Source of the DNA: an uncultured Prevotellaceae bacterium
GTDB taxonomy: Bacteria > Bacteroidota > Bacteroidia > Bacteroidales > Muribaculaceae
Direction of reading: 5' to 3'
NCBI GenBank assembly: GCA_947165675.1
Contig: CAMVBJ010000012.1
Span: forward strand, 20,347-84,346
DNA: 64,000 nt
Shown here: in pieces, positions 8,808 to 17,754 of the stretch
Numbering within the stretch: the stretch's first letter is position 1
Layout of the letters: the number at the start of each line of letters is the position of its first letter
Translations under genes and position numbers: made by a program
The notes under the pieces: generated by a model
Databases searched by the model: none
Told to the model about the DNA's origin: nothing
Seen by the model: only the letters and a program-made list of their open reading frames with translations

Positions 8808-9563
8808 TTATTGGTTATTGGCACTGGAGCCAAATCGGCGCTTCAGATAGCGCGGAATGAAGGTCAGATGTCGCACGATCGCCTTGCCCGTGCCATAATG
8901 CCGGCTCATGATGCGAAAGCGCTCCCACAACGAGGCGCGGTGATAACGCGTGGTCATGCCATCGGCAAGGTAGCTGATGATGGGCGCAGGACCAGCATAT
9001 GCGTTGGCGGGAGACTTACGCAGCACCTTGATGCACCAGTCATAGTCGGCACTCAGCTTGTACTGCAAGTCATACTGAGGCACCAAGTCACGCCGTGCCA
9101 CAAAGGCCTGGTGACACACCACCATTCCATTCAGGAAACTGCCTGCGGTCAATCGCTTGGGCGCCGTCAAGTGACGCATGCCCACCACGTTGCGGTTTTT
9201 ATCCACAAGCTGGGTCTGGCCATAGATCACGCCTGGATTGTCGGCCGTCAGCAATGCCAGACGCGCCAGCACCGTGTCGTCGGCAAAGGTATCGCCAGCA
9301 TTCAGGAAAATGAGGTACCGACCACGAGCCCGGGAGATGCCCTTGTTCATCGCATCATACAATCCATTGTCAGGCTCACTGAACACACGCAGGCCAGCAA
9401 TCGATGCCTGACGCACGATGGCAAGAGTGTCGTCGGTCGAAGCGCCGTCGATAATCAGCATCTCATAGTCACTGCTCGTCTGCCGTTGCACGCTCTGCAT
9501 CGTGGGTGCGATAACACCCGCAGCATTCCACGTTACAGTTATGATAGAAAATAGCGGATCCAT
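8808..9563 (-). CDS. family 2 glycosyltransferase
   Basis: 251 residues of GT-A fold: SIITVTWNAA at the N-terminus, DGASTDDTL, then the DxD-like region LNAGDTFADD, as in the WcaA/EpsE/WfgS group that uses nucleotide sugars to build surface polysaccharide. No membrane helix is seen. It stands alone just upstream of PBP1A rather than in a capsule locus, so the acceptor cannot be named. Confidence 0.88.
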   Translation of the reverse strand: MDPLFSIITVTWNAAGVIAPTMQSVQRQTSSDYEMLIIDGASTDDTLAIVRQASIAGLRVFSEPDNGLYDAMNKGISRARGRYLIFLNAGDTFADDTVLARLALLTADNPGVIYGQTQLVDKNRNVVGMRHLTAPKRLTAGSFLNGMVVCHQAFVARRDLVPQYDLQYKLSADYDWCIKVLRKSPANAYAGPAPIISYLADGMTTRYHRASLWERFRIMSRHYGTGKAIVRHLTFIPRYLKRRFGSSANNQ

Positions 9564-9588
9564 GCCTATATAATGGTTTTAGTGGACG

Positions 9589-9596
9589 CAAAATTA
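9589..9596 (-). promoter_or_regulatory. -7 box TAATTTTG for the GT2-PBP1A unit
   Basis: The minus strand reads TAATTTTG, matching TAnnTTTG, 26 bases before the GT2 start. A CAAA (TTTG on the minus strand) lies at 9621-9624, a slightly long spacing. Confidence 0.4.
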
Positions 9597-9664
9597 TAGA
9601 ATTCTCAGAAATTTTACAATCAAATGACCATTTTTTGCGTTTATAAACCATAATTATTAGGATT

Positions 9665-10159
9665 ATGACAAAGATAAATACAATTTTCAGCATCATTACA
9701 GTCCTCTTGACGATGGTCATGATGACTTCATGTGACAAGATTGACAACAAGGCCATACCGCGCTTTACCGTACGCATCGACCTGGGTGGCTATGCCCTGT
9801 GGAACACCTATGGCGTCCATGGCATGGGCGAGTACCGCATCTTCAACCGCGACAAGGGTATCCCTGCCAATTTCCCCTACAACGTCAACACCTACACGGG
9901 CTATGGCGGCGTACTGCTCATGATGGGCCTGGAAGCACCGATGGCCTACGACCTGGCATGTCCCGTTGAGTCCAGCCAGGACGTGGTCCTCAGTATCGAC
10001 CCTGATAATTTTGAGGCCGTCTGCTCCAAGTGCGGTTCGCGTTACAATCCCCTGACGGGTGCCGGAGGCCCCGTGCGCGGTGTTGCCATCAACAGCAAAT
10101 TGGGCATGCGCATCTATCGTGTCACCCCCAACAACGGTGGCTACTTCATCAGCAACTGA
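9665..10159 (+). CDS. lipoprotein with degenerate Rieske-like fold
   Basis: 164 residues with a lipoprotein signal (lipobox MTSC, Cys23). The C-terminal half has the layout of a Rieske [2Fe-2S] domain: ACPVE (Cys99) and, 21 residues on, CSKCGSRYNPLTGAGGPVRG (Cys120, Cys123). Rieske clusters need CxH and CxxH; here both histidines are replaced (Val101, Cys123), leaving three cysteines. It therefore probably does not hold a classical Rieske cluster, but it could bind another metal or simply keep the fold. The cellular location is the periplasm or outer membrane. The partner is unknown. Confidence 0.75.
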   Translation: MTKINTIFSIITVLLTMVMMTSCDKIDNKAIPRFTVRIDLGGYALWNTYGVHGMGEYRIFNRDKGIPANFPYNVNTYTGYGGVLLMMGLEAPMAYDLACPVESSQDVVLSIDPDNFEAVCSKCGSRYNPLTGAGGPVRGVAINSKLGMRIYRVTPNNGGYFISN

Positions 10160-10261
10160 TGAGGTCGAAGCGACGCTGCCGAAAAAACAAAATGTTCCAC
10201 GATACGTTACGGTGATTTCACCCGAGAAACAAGTGCCAAAATCACTTTTTCGATAAAACAG

Positions 10262-10295
10262 GCCCGCAAGATTGCAAAATGCAATTTTGCGGGCT
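10262..10295 (+). terminator. hairpin terminator after the Rieske-like lipoprotein gene
   Basis: A GC-rich stem GCCCGCAA...TTGCGGGC continues through an AT inner stem (ATTGCA with TGCAAT), about 100 bases after the stop codon. The rest of the 10160-10510 interval is AT-rich and shows no open reading frame or repeat that I can support. Confidence 0.6.
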
Positions 10296-10510
10296 CAACT
10301 ACTATCGTCGGAGAGTGGTTAAGATGGCAAAAGTTCAAAAAACAAATCTTATAGGATGCCATTTATTGTTAAAAAGTGTAAAACTTTTCATTTTTAATTT
10401 CCATAATTTAAACTTTCAAACCCGCCGAGACCGCCCACTATAAGGGGTTTGGCGTGGAACAATTTGTTAAAACCGCTGATTTTCAAAAGTGTTTACAAGT
10501 GTTTAAATAG

Positions 10511-10542
10511 TTTGGTCAGGATTCAGGGATGAGTTACCTTTG
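10511..10542 (+). promoter_or_regulatory. promoter TTTG-N20-TACCTTTG for the NlpC/P60 gene
   Basis: TTTG at 10511-10514 and TACCTTTG at 10535-10542 are separated by 20 bases, an exact fit to the Bacteroidetes consensus. The predicted leader is about 90 bases. Confidence 0.75.
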
Positions 10543-10641
10543 CAACAACAAACCTGGGCGCACGGTGTTGAAATCGTTCTTGACACCCTTAACGAGAAAG
10601 CCGCCGATGAGCGGATTCTCCAGTCCACTAAAATAATTATT

Positions 10642-11175
10642 ATGAGTTTTATTAAAAGTAAAATAAGTTTATCTGCATTATTCGTTCTCTTAGCAATCAC
10701 CATTACCAGCTTCTCGTCACAGGGCCAGCAGTTGTCCAATCGCAAGCACGGGACAGTGCTTGAACAGCTTGAACAAAACAGCCGCAACAACATCGTTGAT
10801 CAAGTCATCAATTACGCATACCGCTTCCGTGGTACGCCCTATCGTTATGGTGCCATGTCACCTCGTGGCTTTGACTGCTCGGGATTTACCAGCTATGTGT
10901 TCAAGCGCTTCGGCATCGACCTGGACCGCTCGTCAAGGGGGCAGATTTTTGATGGTGTGCGTGTCAAGAAGAGCGATCTTCAGCCAGGCGACCTCGTGTT
11001 CTTCCAGGGTCGTTCAGGCCGCGGTGGCGTGGGACACGTGGGCATTGTCACCCGTGTCAACGACGACAACACCTTCCACTTCATCCACTCGGCTTGCAGC
11101 AGCGGTGTCACCGAGAGCAAGAACACCGAGTCCTACTACAGCCGTCGCTACGTAGGCGCCTGCCGAGTACTGTAA
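10642..11175 (+). CDS. NlpC/P60 family cell-wall hydrolase
   Basis: 177 residues from the ATG at 10642, which places a signal peptide at the N-terminus (SKISLSALFVLLAITITSF); the longer frame would start upstream inside the predicted leader. The C-terminal NlpC/P60 domain has the catalytic Cys79 in FDCSGF, His132 in GHVGIV and a third polar residue near His148 (FIHSACSSGV). Such enzymes cut peptide bonds in peptidoglycan stems, usually next to D-Glu. It is a single-domain exported enzyme without an SH3 targeting domain. Confidence 0.92.
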   Translation: MSFIKSKISLSALFVLLAITITSFSSQGQQLSNRKHGTVLEQLEQNSRNNIVDQVINYAYRFRGTPYRYGAMSPRGFDCSGFTSYVFKRFGIDLDRSSRGQIFDGVRVKKSDLQPGDLVFFQGRSGRGGVGHVGIVTRVNDDNTFHFIHSACSSGVTESKNTESYYSRRYVGACRVL

Positions 11176-11215
11176 GCTACTATCCAGACAGTAAAACAAA
11201 ATCACAATAGCACAC

Positions 11216-11250
11216 GATGCGCTTCTTTCAATGACGAGGGAAGCGCATCT
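11216..11250 (+). terminator. hairpin terminator after the NlpC/P60 gene
   Basis: The stem GATGCGCTTC with GGAAGCGCATC, about 40 bases after the stop codon, is followed by a short T-containing tail (TTGCAATTCTT). Confidence 0.65.
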
Positions 11251-11273
11251 TGCAATTCTTAGGGTACCACCCC

Positions 11274-11304
11274 TTTGCCAGTGTGCACATTATTAGTAAA
11301 TTTG
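11274..11304 (+). promoter_or_regulatory. promoter TTTG-N19-TAAATTTG
   Basis: TTTG at 11274-11277 and TAAATTTG at 11297-11304, spaced by 19 bases, lie 23 bases before the esterase ATG. This supports the start at 11328 over the longer frame from 11250, which would overlap the promoter. Confidence 0.75.
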
Positions 11305-11327
11305 CACCAATCAATCGACGTTTAACA

Positions 11328-12653
11328 ATGATATCTATACGGCTTTTAATACCAGCATTCATGGCAATGCTGGCTCTGAGGATGACAGCGGGACACGTGC
11401 TCATCGACGGAGTGCTCGACAAGTCGGAGTACTATGGGGGCACTGTACACACCTTCCAGGTCTATGTGCCCGACCAGTATGACGGCAAGCGGCCGGCAGC
11501 ACTGTATGTAGGACTCGACGGCGTGTTGTGCCATGCACCTGAAGTGATAGACTCCCTCATCACTGCGGGCAAGATGCCGGTGACCATAGGTGTGTTCCTG
11601 CAACCAGGTGTTGTCAAAGCCGCTGACGGCACCGTGCTGCGCTATAACCGCAGTTATGAATTTGACTCAACAACCGACCATTTTGTCCGTTTTCTCGATG
11701 AGGAGGTATTACCTGCCGTCGAGCAGATGAAAACCCCACGCGGCAAGCCCATCCGCCTGTCACGTCGCCCCCAGGACCGCATGATCATGGGATTGAGCAG
11801 CGGAGGCATCGCCGCCTTTAACGCCGCCTGGCACCGTCCTGACCTGTTCGGAAAAGTGTTTACCGGTGTGGGCACCTTTGTGGCGATGCGCGGTGGCAAC
11901 GACCTGCAGGCCCTGGTCAGGAAGACCGAGCCTCTGCCCTTGCGCATATTCATCCAGGATGGCAGCAACGACGTGTGGAATCCCCTGTTCGGTCACTGGT
12001 ACGAGGGCAACCAGATGCTCGCCAGCGCCTTGCAGTTTGCAGGCTATGATGTGCAATGTGACTGGAGTGATGGAGGCCACAACGTGACGCGCTCAACCCA
12101 GATTTTCCCGCAGGCGATGGAGTGGATGTGGCGAGACTGGCCATCACAACTCACCCAAGGCAAGACCCATAATGACTTCTTGCAGGAGTTACTCGTCGAG
12201 GAAGACAATGGCTGGAACAGAATCAGCGGCGGAGTGGCTAAGGAGCCTGTTAAGCGCATCATTTACCCCGACTTGACCACGGTAGCCTGGACACAGGGCG
12301 AAGACGAAAACTTCGTGTGGCAATTCATCCTGCAAGACAGTCGCCTGACCTGTGGCGAGCCCTTCTACTGGCTGCACAACGATGACCCGTCCGATAACTT
12401 GGAAGTGACGACCATCACCTTTGACGCGGGCGGCAACTTGTGGGTCGCCACCAGGATAGGGATCCAGATCTGCGACCAGAATGGCCGTGTGCGTGCCATC
12501 CTGCGCCTACCGCAAGGCTGCGGTCGTGTCAATGAAATTCTAATCGGCAACGGCACGGTAACGCTGAGTACCGAGGATGCCACGTGGCAACGGCGCTTCA
12601 ACGTCACAGCACCCACTCCAGGGGTACGCCCTCCCAGTCAAGGACAAGGATAA
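11328..12653 (+). CDS. secreted esterase-like alpha/beta hydrolase with C-terminal SMP-30-like domain
   Basis: 441 residues. A signal peptide is followed by an esterase-D/enterochelin-esterase-like hydrolase domain (about 25-265) with the nucleophile elbow GLSSG (Ser157), an acidic stretch DGSNDVWN and a histidine in GGHN (about 251). Residues about 285-430 resemble part of an SMP-30/gluconolactonase beta-propeller (TTITFDAGGNLWVATRIGIQ). That pairing suggests an exported carbohydrate esterase or lactonase, though no substrate can be read from the sequence. The propeller part is shorter than a full domain. Confidence 0.75.
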   Translation: MISIRLLIPAFMAMLALRMTAGHVLIDGVLDKSEYYGGTVHTFQVYVPDQYDGKRPAALYVGLDGVLCHAPEVIDSLITAGKMPVTIGVFLQPGVVKAADGTVLRYNRSYEFDSTTDHFVRFLDEEVLPAVEQMKTPRGKPIRLSRRPQDRMIMGLSSGGIAAFNAAWHRPDLFGKVFTGVGTFVAMRGGNDLQALVRKTEPLPLRIFIQDGSNDVWNPLFGHWYEGNQMLASALQFAGYDVQCDWSDGGHNVTRSTQIFPQAMEWMWRDWPSQLTQGKTHNDFLQELLVEEDNGWNRISGGVAKEPVKRIIYPDLTTVAWTQGEDENFVWQFILQDSRLTCGEPFYWLHNDDPSDNLEVTTITFDAGGNLWVATRIGIQICDQNGRVRAILRLPQGCGRVNEILIGNGTVTLSTEDATWQRRFNVTAPTPGVRPPSQGQG

Positions 12654-12706
12654 GGGCCACAACAAAAATCCCTCTACCATAATCAACAAACTATAAACTA
12701 TTTTTA

Positions 12707-12714
12707 CTACCTTT
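12707..12714 (+). promoter_or_regulatory. -7 box TACCTTTG for rel
   Basis: TACCTTTG lies 31 bases before the rel start codon. Between them is a tiny frame ATG-GAC-CAA-TGA (12738-12749) whose stop overlaps the rel ATG. Confidence 0.6.
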
Positions 12715-12745
12715 GTAGTTTGAATCAAAAACAAATCATGGACCA

Positions 12746-14971
12746 ATGACGCCGAACAACAATATAACGCCCGAGATGGAAGACCAAATGATCGATCAGG
12801 CCTACCAGTATCTGCTCAACGGTTACTTGTCGAGCAACCACCGCAAGAAGGTTGAAATCATCGACAAGGCATTCAAGTTTGCCCGCGACGCCCACAAGGG
12901 TATCCGCAGGCGCTCTGGCGAGCCCTACATCATGCACCCCATAGCCGTGGCGACCATCGTCAGCCAGGAAATCGGCCTGGGCTCGACCAGCATCAGTGCC
13001 GCCCTGCTTCACGACGTGGTTGAGGACACCGACTATACCGTCGAGGACATCAAGGCACAATTTGGCGAGAAAATCGCCCGCATTGTTGATGGATTGACCA
13101 AGATTTCGGGAGGCATCTTCGGCGACAAGGCTTCCTTGCAGGCCGAGAACTTCCGCAAACTGCTGCTCACCATGGCCGATGACGTGCGCGTTGTGCTTAT
13201 CAAGATGGCCGACCGCCTGCACAACATGCGCACCCTCTCGTCCATGCCGCCCAACAAGCAATACAAGATTGCCGGCGAAACGCTCTACATCTATGCCCCA
13301 CTGGCCCATCGCTTGGGCCTTTATGCCATCAAGACAGAGCTGGAAGACTTGAGTTTCAAGTATAACCATCCCGCCGAACACAAGCGCATCTCGGACCTGA
13401 TCAATGCCAGCGAAGAGGAACGCAACGAACTGTTTGCCCGATTCTCGGCCCCCATCCGCGAACGTCTCGACAACATGGGGCTCAAGTATGACTTCAACGT
13501 GCGTGTCAAGTCCTGCTACTCCATCTGGAACAAGATGCAGAAGAAGCGTGTCCCCTTTGAGGAAGTCTATGACCTGTATGCGGCACGCATCGTGTTTGCC
13601 TGTGACGATGAGAGCCAGGCCAAGCGCGTCTGCTGGAACATCTATAACGAGATTACCGAGGTCTATACCAAGCATCCCGACCGCGTGCGCGACTGGCTCA
13701 CCACCCCCAAGGTCAACCAGTACCAGGCGCTGCACGTCACTGTCATGGGTCCCGACGGCAACTGGGTCGAGGTACAGATCCGTAGTCAGAAGATGGACGA
13801 GATCGCCGAGCGTGGTTTCGCCGCCCACTGGAAATACAAGATTGGCGAAGGCGAGGAGGAGGAAGAGTTGTCCAAGTGGCTCAGCACCATCACCGACATC
13901 CTCAAGGACCCTGAGCCCAATGCCATCGACTTTCTGGACACCATCAAGCTCAACCTGTTCGCCAGTGAGATCGTGGTCTTTACCCCCAAGGGCGAGACCA
14001 TGACGATGCCCAAGGGGGCATCAGTGCTTGACATGGCATTTGCGATCCACACTGACATCGGCAGCCACTGTGTTGCCGGTAAGGTCAATCACGAACTCGT
14101 CCCCCTCTCCTATAAGCTCAACAGTGGTGACCAAGTGGAAATCATTTCAAGCAACTCGGTGGAGCCAACGCCCGAGTGGGAGAAGTTTGTTGTCACAGCC
14201 AAGGGCAAAACCCGTCTCAGATCCGCTTTGCGCCACAAGCGTCGCGTCACCATTGACAAGGGAGAAAAGCGCTTCATGGACTTTCTGGCCGAGCACAACA
14301 TCGAGTTCAGCAACGAGTTGCTGTCACAAGCCATCGGCCGCCAGCGCGTAGCCGGCAAGGAGGAGCTCTTCTTCATGATCGGTAACGGCGAGATCATGCT
14401 CAACGAGGACATGGTCATCAAGAAAGAGCAGGGCACCCGCTTCAACTGGTGGCGACGCAACCCCTTCAAGGGCAAGGAAGAGCCCAAACAGACTACCAAC
14501 AAGGCCAGCGAGGCAATCGATACCAAGGCCATCTACAGTCTGGTCACCCGCAATGGCGTGAGCAATTACCAGATTGCCGACTGCTGCCACCCCATCCCTG
14601 GTGACGATGCAGTGGGTTTCCTTACCGAAGACAACAAGGTCATTGTCCACAAGATGGACTGTAGCACCCTGGCACGCCTCAAGGCCAGCTATGGCTCACG
14701 ACTGTTACAGACCCGATGGGAAGACTACAGTGACCGTTTCCAGGCCACCATCCACATCAAGGGCATCGACCAGAAGGGCATCCTGCAGTCCGTCGTCAAC
14801 ATCATCTCGACCAACATGTCCATCAACATGAAGCGGATGAACGTCACGTCGGACGATGGCGTGTTCAAGTGCGACCTCGTTGTTCTCGTCAGCGATGCCA
14901 CCGTAGTGACCAACCTGTGCCGCGAAATCAAGAAAATCAAGGGCATCAACAGCGCCACACGCATGAGTTAA
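12746..14971 (+). CDS. rel: RelA/SpoT-family (p)ppGpp synthetase/hydrolase
   Basis: 741 residues with the full long-RSH layout: an HD hydrolase domain (HDVVEDTDY, His89/Asp90/Glu93/Asp94 intact), a synthetase domain (RVKSCYSIWNKMQKK, DLYAARIVF, PKVNQYQALH, EVQIRSQKMDEIAERG), TGS (about 405-470) and a C-terminal ACT domain (about 665-741). It makes and degrades the stringent-response alarmone in the cytoplasm. The usual RFKDYI in the synthetase site reads RVRDWL, with Arg in place of Lys, so hydrolysis is better supported than strong synthesis. It is followed after 62 bases by the c-di-AMP phosphodiesterase gene, pairing two nucleotide-second-messenger enzymes. Confidence 0.95.
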   Translation: MTPNNNITPEMEDQMIDQAYQYLLNGYLSSNHRKKVEIIDKAFKFARDAHKGIRRRSGEPYIMHPIAVATIVSQEIGLGSTSISAALLHDVVEDTDYTVEDIKAQFGEKIARIVDGLTKISGGIFGDKASLQAENFRKLLLTMADDVRVVLIKMADRLHNMRTLSSMPPNKQYKIAGETLYIYAPLAHRLGLYAIKTELEDLSFKYNHPAEHKRISDLINASEEERNELFARFSAPIRERLDNMGLKYDFNVRVKSCYSIWNKMQKKRVPFEEVYDLYAARIVFACDDESQAKRVCWNIYNEITEVYTKHPDRVRDWLTTPKVNQYQALHVTVMGPDGNWVEVQIRSQKMDEIAERGFAAHWKYKIGEGEEEEELSKWLSTITDILKDPEPNAIDFLDTIKLNLFASEIVVFTPKGETMTMPKGASVLDMAFAIHTDIGSHCVAGKVNHELVPLSYKLNSGDQVEIISSNSVEPTPEWEKFVVTAKGKTRLRSALRHKRRVTIDKGEKRFMDFLAEHNIEFSNELLSQAIGRQRVAGKEELFFMIGNGEIMLNEDMVIKKEQGTRFNWWRRNPFKGKEEPKQTTNKASEAIDTKAIYSLVTRNGVSNYQIADCCHPIPGDDAVGFLTEDNKVIVHKMDCSTLARLKASYGSRLLQTRWEDYSDRFQATIHIKGIDQKGILQSVVNIISTNMSINMKRMNVTSDDGVFKCDLVVLVSDATVVTNLCREIKKIKGINSATRMS

Positions 14972-15033
14972 CGCCCCCGTTTATCGTGCCGTCCCACCCG
15001 CAACAGGGACGCCACCATTAATTCATCAACGAG

Positions 15034-17127
15034 ATGCAGAAGTCCAAGAAAAATAACATCACCATCACCCTGCTGCTGATATTGTCGGTCTTACTAATTG
15101 CAACGACCCTCTTCTTCAGCCGCGAGGAAACCATGTTCTACAGTTTTGACGTCGGCAAGCCCTGGCTCTACTCGAGACTTGAGGCCGATTTCCAGTTTGA
15201 CATCGAGCTGGACGAAGCCACACGCAAGCACATCACCGACAGTGTGAACAAGAATTTTGCCAAGATCTACACGATGGACCGCAAGAAGGGAGAGCAACAG
15301 CTGGCCCTGCTATACCGTGCGCTGGGCAACCGCCCGGGCCGGACGGAGCTCCTCAAGGCCGTGGACCAGCTCTATAGCGACGGTATCGTGGATAATGATG
15401 CCGCCAACGACATCCGTGCCGGCAAGCAGTTGCGCTTCCTGGTGGGCAACAACGAGCTCCAAGTCGTTGACGCCACAGGCATGAGGACCATCAAGCAGGC
15501 CTACTCCTGGCTCACCGACTCGTTACGCAGCAATACAGCCCTCCAAGAGGCCCTCAAGGCCGTCCCGATTAACGATTACCTCGTGCCCAACATGAAAGTT
15601 GATGAGGAAGAGAACGAGAAATGGCTGGGTGAGGATCTGAGGCATGCGCTACGCTCCCCTGGCACAGTCCAACAAGGCGAAGTCATCATCACCCGAGGCG
15701 AGATTGTAACGCCCCACAAGGCGGCCGCCATCGAGAGCTACCAGAACGAATGCCAGCGTCGCGACAGGCAACGTAATGTTGACCAGACGATGACCCTACT
15801 GGGGCGGATGCTGATTGTAGCCACCCTCATGCTCGCCTTCTACTTCTTCATGAGGCAGTTGCGCAAGCAGGTTTTCGCCAACATGCGCCAGATGGTTTTC
15901 CTCATCTCGTTTATCACCGTGTTTGTCATCGCTGTGTTCCTGTGTGTCAAGTTCAAGTATTCATTACTCTACGTGATCCCCTTCGGCTTGGTGCCCATCA
16001 TCGTATCATCATTCTTCGATGACCACACTTCATTCTTTGTACACATCGTGACGGTGCTCATCTGCTCCCTTATCGCGACAAGTCATCAGGCCGAGTTCAT
16101 CATCAACCAGTTCCTGGCTGGCATTATCGCCATCGTTGCTGTCAAGGAGTTGACCAAGCGCACCCAGCTCGTGCGTTGTGCGACTTACATCTTCCTGGCC
16201 TACAGCATCACCTACATCGCCATGACACTGATTGCCGACGGCGACCTGGATAACCTGGACAAGTACCACTTCGGCTACTATCTGATCAACTGCGTCATTC
16301 TCTCGTTTGCCTTCCTGGTGATACCCATTGTGGAAAAGGCCTTTGGTTTCACCTCATCGATGACGCTGCTCGAGCTTGCCGATATCAATAACCCCACCCT
16401 GCGACAACTCTCCACGTTGTGCCCCGGCACATTCCAGCACTCGCTCCAAGTGGCCAACTTGGCCGGCGAGGCCGCTTTCAAGATTGGAGCCAACATGCAG
16501 CTCGCACGCGCTGGTGCCCTCTATCATGACATCGGCAAGACCAAGAACCCTGCTTTCTTCACCGAGAACCAGATTGGCGAGAACCCTCATGACCACCTTG
16601 TCCGTCCCGAGGACAGTGCCAAGATTGTCATCGACCACGTCACCAATGGTCTGAAGATTGCCGACGAAGCCGACTTGCCCAAGGTCATCAAGGACCTCAT
16701 CGCCCAACATCACGGCAAGGGCATCACTCGATACTTCTACTACAAGGCCAAGGAAAGCCGCCCCGACCAGGAGGTGGATAAAGCCCCATTTACCTATCCA
16801 GGCCCCAACCCGCAGACCAAGGAGGCCGCCATCCTCATGATGGCCGACGCCTGTGAGGCAGCAACCAAGAGCCTGAGCGACCACAGCGAGGAGGCCATTG
16901 CCGCCATGGTGGGCAAGATCATCGACGGCCAGGTTGCTGAGGGCCTGCTGCGTGAGGCACCCATCAGTTTCCGTGACGTGGAGACCATCAAGCAACTGTT
17001 TGTCGAACGCTTAAGGACGGCTTACCACATGCGCGTGGCCTACCCCGAGAACGTCAAGCGCGAGGCGCCACAGACGCCCGATAACGGTGATACTACCGAC
17101 GACGTGACCGGTGACACGGCAAAATAA
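15034..17127 (+). CDS. pgpH: PgpH-type membrane HD phosphohydrolase (c-di-AMP phosphodiesterase)
   Basis: 697 residues: an N-terminal membrane helix (about 8-28), an extracytoplasmic 7TMR-HDED domain (to about 255), a block of about seven membrane helices (about 260-450) and a cytoplasmic HD domain with LYHDIGKTKNP (HD near 498) and further metal-binding histidines (AQHHGKG). This is the architecture of Listeria PgpH (YqfF), which degrades c-di-AMP. It probably shares an operon with rel. The C-terminal tail is acidic and low complexity. Function in Bacteroidales is inferred from the family. Confidence 0.9.
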   Translation: MQKSKKNNITITLLLILSVLLIATTLFFSREETMFYSFDVGKPWLYSRLEADFQFDIELDEATRKHITDSVNKNFAKIYTMDRKKGEQQLALLYRALGNRPGRTELLKAVDQLYSDGIVDNDAANDIRAGKQLRFLVGNNELQVVDATGMRTIKQAYSWLTDSLRSNTALQEALKAVPINDYLVPNMKVDEEENEKWLGEDLRHALRSPGTVQQGEVIITRGEIVTPHKAAAIESYQNECQRRDRQRNVDQTMTLLGRMLIVATLMLAFYFFMRQLRKQVFANMRQMVFLISFITVFVIAVFLCVKFKYSLLYVIPFGLVPIIVSSFFDDHTSFFVHIVTVLICSLIATSHQAEFIINQFLAGIIAIVAVKELTKRTQLVRCATYIFLAYSITYIAMTLIADGDLDNLDKYHFGYYLINCVILSFAFLVIPIVEKAFGFTSSMTLLELADINNPTLRQLSTLCPGTFQHSLQVANLAGEAAFKIGANMQLARAGALYHDIGKTKNPAFFTENQIGENPHDHLVRPEDSAKIVIDHVTNGLKIADEADLPKVIKDLIAQHHGKGITRYFYYKAKESRPDQEVDKAPFTYPGPNPQTKEAAILMMADACEAATKSLSDHSEEAIAAMVGKIIDGQVAEGLLREAPISFRDVETIKQLFVERLRTAYHMRVAYPENVKREAPQTPDNGDTTDDVTGDTAK

Positions 17128-17156
17128 AGCCTCATGTCAGGCAATAAGTCGCACCA

Positions 17157-17194
17157 AATTGTGTTTATTATATATAATTGTGTTTATTATATAT
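17157..17194. repeat. perfect 19-bp tandem duplication in a leader
   Basis: Two head-to-tail copies of a 19-base unit beginning AATTGTGTTTATTATATAT lie between pgpH and the next gene, within the likely promoter or leader of the latter. Confidence 0.85.
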
Positions 17195-17238
17195 AAATGT
17201 AACAACAACGTAAAACAAACACTCATTCCACATCAATT

Positions 17239-17730
17239 ATGGTGATGCAAACCATATTACTCGTTGCTGGCGTGGCATGTCTCATCGCAGCTCTGGTGCT
17301 CGTGTTGCGACCACAGTGGGTGGCCGCAGTGCCTGCCTATGCTGGATTGTGGCTCATGCACTGGAGCTACTACATCTACGTGCCCACGATGACCTTCATC
17401 TTCTGGGGCATTGCCACAGTCATTACCGTGGGACTCTTCTACCTCTCGCCCAGTGGCGAGCCCGACGGTCACAGCTCCAGCAACCTGTATGTGGGATTCA
17501 CCGCCATGGCTGGCGGTATGCTGGGCATTTTGCTTGCCCCACGGTTGATGGTGCTGGGTGTCGTTCTGGGGGCAGCTTTCGGACAACTGGCTTATAGCCG
17601 CACTCCTGCCGGCAAGTGGATGCTCAATCCCTCCACTCTGTTCATACGCTATTTTGCCGCTAAATGCCTGCCTGCCATTGTCGCCGTTTCCATCGTGAGC
17701 ATCGCCATCATGGGCGTTGTCATCGACTAA
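17239..17730 (+). CDS. small four-helix membrane protein
   Basis: 163 residues, almost wholly hydrophobic, with about five predicted helices and a Gly-rich middle (GGMLGILLAPRLMVLGVVLGAAFGQLAYSR, residues about 94-123) that resembles DUF456-type small membrane proteins. There is no signal for a specific function. A second ATG two codons in is an alternative start. It lies 24 bases upstream of the DUF4919 gene and is probably co-transcribed with it. Confidence 0.7.
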   Translation: MVMQTILLVAGVACLIAALVLVLRPQWVAAVPAYAGLWLMHWSYYIYVPTMTFIFWGIATVITVGLFYLSPSGEPDGHSSSNLYVGFTAMAGGMLGILLAPRLMVLGVVLGAAFGQLAYSRTPAGKWMLNPSTLFIRYFAAKCLPAIVAVSIVSIAIMGVVID

Positions 17731-17754
17731 ATTAAACCACAAACAAAGGAGATC

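Noticed and set aside
12725..13828. 367-codon frame antisense to rel
   Set aside because: Shadow of the HD/synthetase region, with Val/Leu/Asp/His-rich composition typical of antisense frames.
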